This document shows positions 11,201-21,851 of a stretch of 64,000 nucleotides of DNA, piece by piece. Below the pieces are notes generated by a model. It did no database searches and was not told where the DNA came from. It saw only the letters and a list, made by a program, of their open reading frames with translations. Source of the stretch: Mesostigma viride (taxonomy: Eukaryota; Streptophyta; Mesostigmatophyceae; Mesostigmatales; Mesostigmataceae); assembly GCA_009746045.1 (NCBI GenBank), contig RPFO01000082.1, forward strand, positions 2,076,612 through 2,140,611. The letters are read 5' to 3'. How positions within the stretch are numbered: position 1 is the first letter of the stretch; each line of letters begins with the position of its first letter. The translations under genes were made by a program, and so were the position numbers.

Positions 11201-14200
11201 GGCAAGGCGGGCAAGTCCCACGTGAACACGCGCGCGTTTGTGCCCATGGTGATTGCCCTCTCTGCCCTCGCCGAGGAGATCGACGCGTCTGAGAACCCTC
11301 TGGCTGCGAACGAGACGGCGCTCATCCTCATGGACACTGTCATGTACTCGATCGTCAAGGAGGTCAAGCAGGGGAAGGGCGTGCTCGTGGACAGCCACGT
11401 CGTTGTGTTTGAGTCGAGCGTGGAGATACTCACCGACATACGCAACGGCGCGCCCGTCACGTTCATCGACCAGCACACGTACTCGCAGGGGTACGCCGCG
11501 GTCGCCCTGGCCGCGTACGAGCTGCAGACGGGGGAGGCGCTCGCCGCAGACGTCTCGCCCACGCCACGGTTTTATTCGGCGGGGATGGTGCGTGTTGCAG
11601 AATGTGTCTTTTTTGTTCGGCGGGGATGTGGGTAAAGGCAGTTTTTTATTGGAGTCCCGTGAATGGGTTCATGCGCCACAAAGCCACCAGACTAGTGTTG
11701 TAGCACCTAGAGTGCGCTCGAGTTGCGTTGTCAGTACGTAGCTGCGTGCCATGCATGAAGGCGTGTCACAAGCGTTGTACCAACCTTCTCCAATAAATGG
11801 GTGCACGATTCAGCTGTGCTTATCTAAACCACGGCCTGTGCCTGGGCACTCCCTGGCCCCCTCCCCTCCACCACCACCACCACCACAGGTCACGGCAGAG
11901 GACATTGCGCGCGAGGTGTGCCGCCAAGAAGGGTTCCCCGTGTGCGGCAACCCCGGGGTGCTTGATGTGTCCCCCAAGGGCTGCCCCTGCTTCAACCGGT
12001 CCAGCGTGCTGACCAAGGTCATCTCCACGCTGCCCATCGTTGCCGAGCCCCAGAAGGCGGTGCTCGCAGGGATGGAGGACGCCATGCTCGACTTCCCGGG
12101 GACGAGCTATGAGTGGTACGTGCATCCTGACCGTGAACGCGAATCATTTAAAGCAAAATAACAGACCATACCCGAGGGGTACTCGGATGATGGACGTATT
12201 GAACTTAAGTACATCGGGTATGTGATGATGTGTAGGGTGATGGCTGAGGCAATGTAATTGGATTGCAGGGGGGTAGCGTGTGATTGCAGGGGTGTGCTCT
12301 CTGGGCGTCACCCACATTTACGAAGGGCTGAGTATCCCCAGGCACGTGTGGTTTGCGGGTTGGTGGACGGCTCCTGGCTCCAAGCACGCATGTGTTAAGT
12401 AGTAAATTGCCTGCATGTCGTGTTCATGATGCCATGGAGCATTTTCCTGGTTCACGGGTTGGGATGGAAGTGAGCAGGTCTACCATCGCTCGCTGCCCAA
12501 GCGGGCCATGGTCAGATGCCCAGTCATCAGAGGGGTTGGCTGCCAAAACGGATGCACCACCACAGCGTTGCCTGGAGCATGCCGGCGGCACCACCAGCGG
12601 TAACAGTGGGCCCTCGCCCAGCCAAGTTGGATGGATGAGTGTTTGGATCATATATGGGCTCGCTCCTTGGCCTGAGGATGTTCAGCCGGGCGTTCCCATA
12701 GTTTACTTGAAGCAGGCAGAGTGTCCATGCGAAATGCCAGTTTTCCAGGCGAAAAACTTCTGCTGTATCAACCCCGAGGTTAACGGACTACTCCCTGTGA
12801 GGGACCTTGGACAAATGCATGTCGTTGGGGCCGGCCGTGTTAGTATCGTCCCAGCAGATACACACCTTGGTGGGCAGCGGCAATGACCTCAGTAGCATTC
12901 ACTGGTAGGCTACTGGTCCGCTATCTTCCTCCCTTACCGGTGTGTGTTGGGGGCGGCTCTGCCCTTGATGCCCGGGATGATAGTAAAAAAGGACTTGGGA
13001 ACTGTCTTGATTGACGACCTATGTGATCATCACGTCACCTGTTTCAAACCATGTCGTGGGCCTGGCCTGGCCTGACTCCTTTGTGAGGGGCACAGAAGTG
13101 GGGGTGTTGCCTTGACGTTGGATGGCCTCTTCTGAGGTTGAAACAAATGTACAGTAATGGGAAAACCGGGACCTGCCCCAAATCAGGGGGGCGGGTGGCT
13201 GAGATTAGCTAACAGACTGAGGTCAACGTGCCAAGTATGGACCTTTCAAGCTCCTTCCCGATTTGCAGGAGGGGTCTAACGTCCCTCCTCCCTCTAGCAT
13301 CAGATGTTGCCACGGACCGGCCCTGCTCGCCTACCCAGCCCCCCCTGGTCCATCTGCCCTTAGCGGCTCCTTTTGCTTCCTGTCTAGTATCGGAGGTGTC
13401 ACACCATCCGCTGCTGTTAGAAACGTGAAACGCTTGCGGGCGAAATGAGTTGCCATGCTGTAGGGTGCTGCCTGGGCTGAATAACCAGCCAACTTGCTTA
13501 CCCTGCGGTTTTCCTCTCGGCTGGGCTGGGCTGGGCAACGGGTGGGGTTGTGGGGGGGGTGGATGGGGGGGATGGGGGGATGGGGGGGAGGTTGTGGGGG
13601 GGGGGGATGGGTGGTACTAAACGCAGGAACCTCATCCCCGACGTGGGCGTGTCCACCGTCTACTCCACCAGCGACACGTATGCGGCGGTGCGCCAGGGCA
13701 ACTGGACGAACGCGGTCCATCTGGACCACTTTTTGGCGCAGGTCGACCCCAAGCTCATGGAGGCTATGCGCGTGCTGGGTGCCGCCAAACGCAATCGCAC
13801 CTACTGGCTGACGACCGACCGCGACAGCGACCACCAGAGCATTTCCCAGTTCCTGGCTCGCTTCAATGCCGACGGGTTCATGGGCCCCTCCCCGCAGGCG
13901 TGGCCCACTGCGGGGTCGTACATCCGGTCCAGCCTGCAGGGGCCTCGAGAGATGGTGCTCATGTACGTGCCGCTCCCGTACCTGCCCAAGTGGGGCTCCA
14001 TGGTGCGCGGGTTCATCGACGGCTTCTTCATCAACAGTGTCACGTACCCGGCCGGGTTCTGGGATTTCCCCGTCAAGGGCGATGTTGTCAACCGCACGGG
14101 CGTCTGGTCGGTCTTCCACGACGACTGGCGCGCGCCGGGGGACATCGGGGGGGGCGTGTCGGTCGGGCAGGTGGCCCCCTATAGCGGCCCGACGCTCTTG

Positions 14201-17200
14201 AACCGGCTGGCCCCGCCCTCATTCTCGGACCGCGCGCCCTTTGTGCAAGGGCTGCGCGCGGTCCTGGAGGCGAGCGCGAACGCGAGCGAGACGTGCGACA
14301 CGCTGGTCGTGCTGCCCACGCTCTCGGCCGACGTCCCCTTGGCGCTCGCGCAGCTGGAGCAGGTGGGCATGCACGGAAACCAGGGGCGGCCCACGCGGCT
14401 GCTGAGCTTGATCTGCGGGAGCAATGACTACCGGGCGTTCGGGTACCCAGGCGGGCTCGAGGGCGGCGCCAGGCATGGCGCCTGCGTGGAGTGGCAGGTA
14501 AGGAGAGGCACCAAGCGGCAGGTAAGTCGTGGCATGGAGTGGCAAGCAAGGAGGGGCACCAAGTGGCAGGTAAGGGGTGGCGTGGAGTGGCAGGCAGGGA
14601 GTGGCGTGAACGGGCAGGTTTGACGCGCGCCGATGATTTGTTCAAAATGTTGACACCATGTGGTACAAATCCCTGATATACTGTCGTCTAGTGTACGTAC
14701 TACACTTCTGTCTGCCTTCTAATGTGTACTTCATAATTTTCTGGTAGGCACCGATTGTCGCATCCCCTTTCTTCTCCCGCGCACACGTCCCACCCAACAA
14801 GTCTTTTGCAGCTGTGTGGAGCCTTTTGTGGTCTTGGGCTCCCTTTCGCCTGTGGATCACGTGCCCTGCCGGCGGTGCATGGGTCATGCAGCTCCCTTCC
14901 CCGCTTCCCCGTCCAAGGGTATCACGGGGGCGGGTATCCATATTGCCCACCCATTACTCGGCTCTTTTTTGTCTCGGCATTCCAAAACCCCCAGGGCCGG
15001 ATTGGCCCACGCGACGTACAAATGCTCGCATCGTGGAACCTGGACCTGGGTCGTGTTTCCAAGGTTTGTCGAAACTGTGATTCAAAGCGTGAGCCCTCAG
15101 TAAGCCTTTTGAGGCCCCTGAAACCGTCGACTCATGGCCACATACCCCGATTATGATGCTGCATCTCACCCCACCCCACCCCACCGCTTGCCTTCCTTCC
15201 TGCCTGCCCGCCCGCCCGCCCGCCCGCCCGCCCGCCCGCCCGCCCGCCCGCCCGCCCGCCCGCCCGCCCGCCGCCCGCCCGCCCGCCCGCCCGTTCACCC
15301 GCCCACCCGCCCGCCCGCCCGCCCGCCCGCCTGCCCGCCTGCCTGCCTGCCCTCCTGCCGTCCTGTGTGCCCAAACCCACCCCCCTCCCCCCAGTTCCGG
15401 CTGGTGGCGTACATGGCACACATGGCTGGCGTGCTGGAGCGCGGCACGCAAGGCGAGCGCCTATTTGGCAACGAGCTGGCGAGCGAGCGTCTTATGACGC
15501 GCACCGCGTTCCCGCCCGCGCGCATGAAGCGGCGGGCCGACTGCGGCCTCTACGAGACTCTGACCGCGCCGCGCCCGCTCGGGACCGCCGCGCACGGGTA
15601 CCCCTACGCGCACCCCGTGTGCAACTACGAGCGCGGCTGCGGGAACGCGAGCCTGCCGTGCTCGGGGCGTGGCGTGTGCAAGTTCCCCTCGGCGGCCGAG
15701 AACAGCAAGTCAGGCGGCGTGCTGGACGCGCGCTTCGGCTGGTGCGTGTGCCACGAGGGGTGGGCGGGCGCGCTGTGCGAAAAGCCCGCGGACGACAGCC
15801 CCCGCTTCCAGCGCTGGGTGATCATCGCGGGCAGCCTCGTGGTCATCCTGCTCTCCTCGCTGCTCCTGTTCGTGATGTGCAAGAAGCTGCGCGCTGTCTC
15901 GAAAGCGCAGCTCAAGAAGAGGGAGGTGACCGCGAGAAAGCGGCGCCCGCCGGCCAAGGGGCAGCCCGTAGCGGTCGTTTTCACGGACGTGAGTGTGTGT
16001 GGGCAGGGGAAACGAGCCGGTGGGCAAGTAGGCATGGGCAGGAGTGGGTGAGGGAGGAGAGAATGGCTGATGAAGTAGGCGTGGGTGAGATAGGGAACAA
16101 GTAGACATGGGCATGAATGGGGGAGGGGGAAGAGAGACAACTTGCAAAGTAGACAGTGGCTTGAGTGTCAATATCTACATAGCATGGACCGAGTGTCAAA
16201 TGATTTGACTTCAGCATATTCGGGTAGACATGTGTGTCATGGCGTGTGGGGAAGCAACTAGGGCATGATCAGGGTTGGGAAACATGGGAAGCATAGACAG
16301 GAGGAGTCAGTGGCCGGGAGTAGAGAATAAAGCCATGGGTGTAGGGGTTGGGAACATGGGAAGAGTAGACAGGAGACAGGAGTCAGTGGCGGGGAGTAAA
16401 GAATAAAGCCATGGGTGTAGGGGTTGGGAATATTGATGAATAGACATGGGTGTTGGTGGTCAGGAGTAGAGAACTAAGCAATTGGTGTAGGGGTTGGGAA
16501 TATTGATGAATAGACATGGGTGTTGGTGGTCAGGAGTAGAGAACTAAGCAATTGGTGTAGGGGTTGGGAATATTGATGAATAGGCACCAACGTGGGTGGG
16601 AATGAATAAAAGCGTCTTTATGGGTGTTCATAGAAAGAAGCAAAAGAACAGTCACGGGTGTCATTGGCAACCGAATGCTGAGTAAATGACAGTGTGCAGG
16701 ATAGTCCAGTCTCGCCTTGACACGGCTGTTTGTGAATGGCACAAGTGATTGTTTGATTTATCGATCCCCACGTGGCTTGCGTTCATGCCTCCATTAGGGA
16801 CCGTTGGGTTTCGTGGCTCCATTAGGGGCCCATTGGGTTTCATGCCTCCATTAGGGACCATCGCGCTTTGTGCCTCCATTTGGGGCCCATGGAGCTCATA
16901 GTGTGTTGCAAACTGTATGCAAAAGGGAAGGGTGGGAGGCAAGGGGGGGGCCGCCGCCCATCCTCTATCGCGTAAATGGGGCTGGCTATTGCACGTCCAC
17001 CCCGCAAAGGCTGACCTCCGGACCTTTTGTGTGGGTTGCATGCGTGCCTGCATCGGTACCGGGTCCCCCTGTGGCCCCTGCAGATCGAAGGCTCCACCAA
17101 CCTGTGGGAGTGGGACCCTGAGATCATGAACCATTGCCTGCAGATACACCACCGGGTAAGGGCTTGGCCACAGGATGCAGTGGGAACGTTGTGGCATGGG

Positions 17201-20200
17201 GAGTGCGGTGGCATTCCGCTACCCATGGACCATGTATGCATCCACAGAAGAAACCCCACTTATGCTTGCATGCGGGGTGGTGGGCGGCTGGGCGCAGTGG
17301 GGCACCTGGAGGCGCAGTGGCAATCGCCATCCCACGAGCCCATCTCCTTTCCTGGTAGGCCTGCATACTCTACCCGCGTGGCGGTCTTAAGGTGGAGGGA
17401 ATCTGGCAGTTTCGAGTGGCGGTCCGAGTCGTATGATAAGGTGCAGGTTTCCTATCGTGCTCTGCCACCTTGCACAACAAGTTTCTACCCTGATAGCGTG
17501 CTTGCAAGACCGCATGTGGAATAGCAGTGGCACCGCGATGTGGGATAGCAGCTAGGGTTGATCGTGTGCTCTGTACGCATGAATTGCCGCTGATGCAGCC
17601 AGCGTACGTTCTCTGATTCCTGGTTCAGGTCGCCTCCAGGTGCCCTGCGCTGCTTCCCCACGTGTGCGCTGACGCGTGCGGCCGCTTTCTCTTCTCCTCC
17701 CCCTATTTTTCCCGCTTCCCTCCCTCCCCCCCTGCCAGGTGCTGCGCGTGCTCCTCTCCAAGCACCACGGCTACGAATCCAACACAGAGGGTGACGCGTT
17801 TGAGGTCGTCTTCCACGACGCGAGCGACGCACTGCTCTGGGTGCTGGACGCCCAGATGGCGCTGCTCTACCCGGAGGAGCTCCTGCGGCCCACCAAGAAT
17901 GGGTCCGCGCGCACGAGCTGGCCCGAGAAGCTGCTCCTTCACCCACTGGGATGCGAGGTCCGCGACGACGACGGCTGCATCCTCTACCGCGGCCTGCGCG
18001 TGCGCATGGGCATCCACGTGGGCGTTCCTGAGAACACCTACCAGCACCCGAACGGGCGCCAGCGGTACCTGGGCGAGGCCATGGACGTCGCCAAGGCGAT
18101 CGGCGACGCACCCTCCCAGGGCGGCCAGGTGCTCATGTCCATGGACGCGTGGGCCGCGCTTGAGACGTCCTCGGGCCAGCTGGGCGACCTCCCCATCGTG
18201 GTCCACAACATGGGCGAGCACATACTGGGAAAAGACATGCCACCGATGCAGCTGATGGAGGTGCTCCCGCAGGCGCTCCATCGGCGGGCCCCCTTTGAGG
18301 CGATCCGGTCGCTGGAGCAGGTCACGCCGTCCTTCTTTGACGCGCCGGGGAGCCGCTCGTACGTCAACGACGAAGCCCCCGTGGACTACGTGGCCATTAT
18401 GTTCACGTTCGTGGGGGGCGTCTCACGGCTCAAGCGCAGCCCCTATTTCCCCGCGGCCATCAATGTGCTGACCGGGTTTGTGCGTGACCGGCTGCGCAAG
18501 CACCATGGGTACGAGTGCGAGGAGAAGGACGGGAACTTCCTGCTGGCGTTCGCGGATGCCATGGACGCGGCGCTGTTCAGCCAGGAGCTGCAGGTGGACG
18601 CGATGGACCTGCCCTGGCCGCAGGGTCTGTTGGAGAACGATGCAGCGGCCGAGGTGCCCCTCTTGCCGCTCCAGGTGACCAGCGCGGAGTGCGACGTGTC
18701 GCCGCTCGAGGGCCGTGTGCGGTGCCCGGATGCTGGTGGCCGGTACCTGTTCCGGTGAGCGCCCCCTTCTAGTGTCCATTTTCTACAGCATCCATTGTGA
18801 GCCTGTTTCCGGCAGCGTCCTGTTTGTGCCTGTTTCTGTCCTTGCCCCTTGTGTGTGCCCTTCTGGCGAGCGTCTGCGTGCTTGACCCTTTGGGGATGAG
18901 CGCCTGCGTGCGTGCGCGTTCTGCAGGCTTCCTCTGCATACGCATGCTGCTGCTGCTTCTGTGGTCATGTGGTGCGGCATGATCCCCCCGCCCTTGCCTT
19001 TGGTGCATCCTTGGCACTTGCGTTGTGGGGCATCCCATGTGACCATGCGCTGGTCAAAGGCGACATGGTGGCCCAGGCAGAATTCGCAGGTCTATCGGTC
19101 ACCGCTCTGTGCCCTCCGTTAAGCCTCTGCCCTCTCTTACGCCTAAATGGATGGCCTTCACGTAGTATTGGAACAGCAAGGTTTTCACATATGTCTAGTC
19201 ACTGCAAGCTCGTGTGCCCGTGGCATGCAAGGGCTGTGCTAACGAACATCACACCCATCCTCTGCACGACCTGCCCCTCCCGCGTGCCACTGTCACGCTC
19301 GCCAGGGGGTTGCGCCTCAAGTGCGGCTGGTACTGGGGCATCCCCACGCGGTGCCTCCCCCACGCGAGCACCGGGCGGGCGTCCTATTTCGGACCGCTGA
19401 TGAACCGCGCCGCCCGCATCGCCTCCGCAGCCGCAAACGGGCAGACGCTCTGCAACTCGGATGCGGTGGAGGCGCTGCAGGCAGCGATTGACGCTCTGGA
19501 ACCAGACATCACCTTCACGCCGCTGGGCCGCTTCTCTCTCAAGGTAAGGCACTAGAAGGCATCGCCTTTGCTGATGCCGCTGGGGCGATCCTCATGGAAG
19601 CAAGAAAAGGCCGGCAGGCTCGAGCTACCATGGTCCCGATTCTCCAGATTTCTGGTTGCGCCGCTTGCCTCATGGATAAGGCATGCATGTGGACTGTGGC
19701 GCACCCATGAACCCTTCGACTTCCCTGAACAAGACATCACGCACATTCCTTAATTGTTTGGCCTCATATCTTCCTACTGCTTTCTTCTCGACGATGTCCC
19801 TCTGAACATCCGTATCTTGGGTGCAGGGCATCTCCACGTCGCTCGAGCTGTCCGAGGTTAGCTGCTCGCGCACGCGTGGCCGCACGTTCCCGCGCCCTGC
19901 CCAGATGGCGCGCACCACCTCAAGCACGCCCGGCCAGATCCTCACCCGCCGCCTCTCGCAGACGGATGGCAACTGGACGCCGATGGAGACCAACCGCTTC
20001 CTCACGCGGCAGGAGACGATGATGTGGGGGGAGCAGGGGCCGCTGAGCGTGGGCGGCAGCACAGCCGGCGGTGACGGCATGCTCTCCTCGAGCAAGGACG
20101 ACACGGGCAGCGCGTGCAGCAGCCGGCGGTCGAGCGTGAACTCGGATCACATGGTCCCGCATGCGGGGGATCTGGCGGTGCCCGGGACAGGCCGGTTCCG

Positions 20201-20678
20201 CCGCATGAGCACCAAGCAGAGCGCGCAGGCCGTGGCGGCGATGATGACGGCGCTGCAGCAGGCGGCAGACGGGATACCGACCAACATCGAGGACTTCCCG
20301 CCGAGCCCGACAGCCGCGTCGGCCCCGCCCCCGCCCCCGGCCAAGCGGCCCGGCCGCGTGAGCCTGGACAGTATCGCGGGGCTTCTCGACAAGCCGTTCC
20401 ACATGCTTGGCTCGCTCGCGCACAGGAAGGTGTCGCCGTTGCCCGTGCCCAAGTACGGCCAGCTCAAAGGGACGCAAAAGGGGAAGGTGTACGCGGACAA
20501 GGAGGCGGAGGGGTGGGACATGAGCAGCACGCCAGAGTCGCCCAAGACCCGCGCGGGCGTCGCGCCGGACACGGTCGTGCGCAAGATGGGGTGGCTCAAC
20601 GAGGCGTCGGAGCCCGGCCCAGAGAAGAGTGACCGAACGAGCGCCAGCCGGCCTCACGTGGAGATACCGATGCCATGA
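8262..20678 (+). CDS. Receptor nucleotide cyclase: PBP-like ectodomain, EGF, one TM helix, tandem class III cyclase domains
   Basis: Eleven exons join in phase: 8262-8576, 8727-8810, 10907-11587, 11889-12115, 13627-14497, 14995-15063, 15395-15988, 17084-17155, 17739-18754, 19306-19543, 19827-20678 (about 1,672 aa). Residues 1-35 form a signal peptide (AILLCVKACLLLPSLLA). Residues ~45-380 look like a sugar-type periplasmic binding domain (DAIITTLYNDM, then FIDQHTYSQGYAAVALAAYE). A second ectodomain stretch runs to ~820. An EGF-like module (~824-878, CSGRGVCKFP, CVCHEGWAGALC) precedes a TM helix at ~890-912. Cyclase domain C1 (~940-1110) has FTDIEGS and EGDAFEVVF, giving both metal aspartates. 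C2 (~1187-1400) has GPLMNRAARI. The cytosolic tail is Ser/Pro-rich. The role should be ligand-gated cAMP or cGMP synthesis at a membrane; substrate is not decided by visible residues. The start was chosen for the signal peptide. Confidence 0.85.
9683..9806 (-). repeat. Dispersed repeat R1, copy in receptor intron 2
   Basis: The reverse complement matches 34315-34462 and 45865-45943 (gctcgagctacca, gatttctggcc, ctggttgtct). Non-coding; class unknown, possibly a SINE or MITE-like repeat. Confidence 0.6.
10565..10737. repeat. Minisatellite, 14-bp unit (ctagttctatccat)
   Basis: About twelve imperfect copies of ctagttctatccat and the variant ctacttccatccat lie in intron 2 of the receptor gene, about 170 bp before the exon 3 acceptor. 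Confidence 0.85.
14478..14620 (+). promoter_or_regulatory. Tandem repeat that copies the exon 5 splice donor three times
   Basis: The sequence ggcag|gtaag recurs with donor cuts after 14497, 14521 and 14569. The spacings (24 and 48 nt) are multiples of three. Each downstream donor would therefore add 8 or 24 in-frame residues to the receptor ectodomain. The repeat continues without a further canonical donor to about 14620. Confidence 0.6.
15195..15360. repeat. (CCCG)n microsatellite before the exon 7 acceptor
   Basis: A run of cccgcccg with a few cctg variants sits in receptor intron 6 and merges with the pyrimidine tract of the acceptor at 15394. The minus strand is (CGGG)n, a sequence able to form G-quadruplexes. 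Confidence 0.85.
16268..16590. repeat. Minisatellite in receptor intron 7 (70-75 bp unit)
   Basis: Just over four units begin with gggttgggaa. The third and fourth (about 16421-16490 and 16491-16560) look identical, while the first two carry tagacaggag variants. Confidence 0.8.
19612..19660 (+). repeat. Short copy of dispersed repeat R1
   Basis: Matches the core of R1 (ggcaggctcgagctaccatg, then gattctcc-gatttctgg) inside receptor intron 10. Confidence 0.5.
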
Positions 20679-21851
20679 CATGGAAGGCTGGTCGTGGCGG
20701 GGGGGGCAGGAGTGGAAAGGGCATCCCACATAATAAGCCATACGCGTCCGCACGTTGAGAGGGTGATATGTTCCTGGGTGCATCCAGCAGAATTGTCAGG
20801 AGTTGTCTCGTGTTCCAGGAATCGATGTCGGCTTTGCTGGGGGGGGAACTGACGGCTGCGCCCTGCGATTACATGAATAACAACGGCGGTGAGCTCTACC
20901 TGGGTCGTCGCATGCATGAACAGCGATGGCACCAACCAGTATGACCGGCCCAGCATGGTCAACCATGGCATGGGTGAGGGGTGGACTAGGGTAAGAGAGA
21001 ACATTAGTTGTACAATACTGCAGCACACGCAGCCCATGTCAAGTCATGGCTGCGACTTGCCGTCTGCATCGTAGTGCCCATGCATCTTTTTTGGTAGCGC
21101 TTCTTTGGTAGCGCTCTAGGAAATGCGAAAAACTCGTTGAAGGCTGCGTCTCGAATAGGTTTTCAGAATACTAGAAGTTTGAGGGTCAGGGTCCAGAGGA
21201 TGGCCGCGGATACCCTCACTGGCAAATGTCGCGCCTAATCCCAAGGGCAATTCATCTCTGCCCTCAAGATGCCAGGGAGAACCCGTTTTTTTGCAACCGA
21301 TGCATTCCCATTCAGGCTAACTTTGGTTGTCCCCCTTCTTTTGACAGGTCGGGGCTTCCTGAGCATGTGAATACGGTAGCAGTTGTATGTCAGCATAAGT
21401 AAGTACTTGTGTGTCATGCGCATGGGCATGCCACGAATACTATGCTAATCTCATTAGAAAATAATTACACGAAAGTTACAAATATCGCCGTCACCAAGAT
21501 GCTGTGCAAGGCCCTTAAGGGGAGGGGACATGCCTAAAGGGCACTTTTCTGGAAACCATACCTATGCATGTGCAAAAAATCCAATGATGATTGGGGACCA
21601 TAAATATGATTAAAAAAAAAAATTCCAGCCACTTGGGGGGGGTACTAGCCCCCACCATACACCGGTAACGCGCTAAAAATAGAAAAAGACGCTATTTTAG
21701 TCACATTTTCCCTAGGACAATGGGCAAACATATTGGGACCAAATCATATATTCCCGCATAGTTCCCCCACTTTTGAGAAATTCTACCTAATTGGGACCAA
21801 GAAATAAGAATGTTTACTCACGTTGATGGATTTCCCGCAAAACAGGTACTT
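20679..21851. other. 3' flank of the receptor gene, no supported gene
   Basis: Contains presumed 3' UTR and then A/T-richer intergenic DNA. Open frames are short and without recognisable features. Confidence 0.5.

Noticed and set aside
15134-15394. Proline/alanine-rich N-terminal extension of receptor exon 7
   Set aside because: It is translation of the (CCCG)n intron tract. The acceptor at 15393-15394 and phase agreement with exon 6 place the exon start at 15395.
11090-18781. Long minus-strand frames opposite the receptor cyclase
   Set aside because: They mirror GC-rich plus-strand codons, show no domains and ignore the phase-consistent exon structure of the plus strand.
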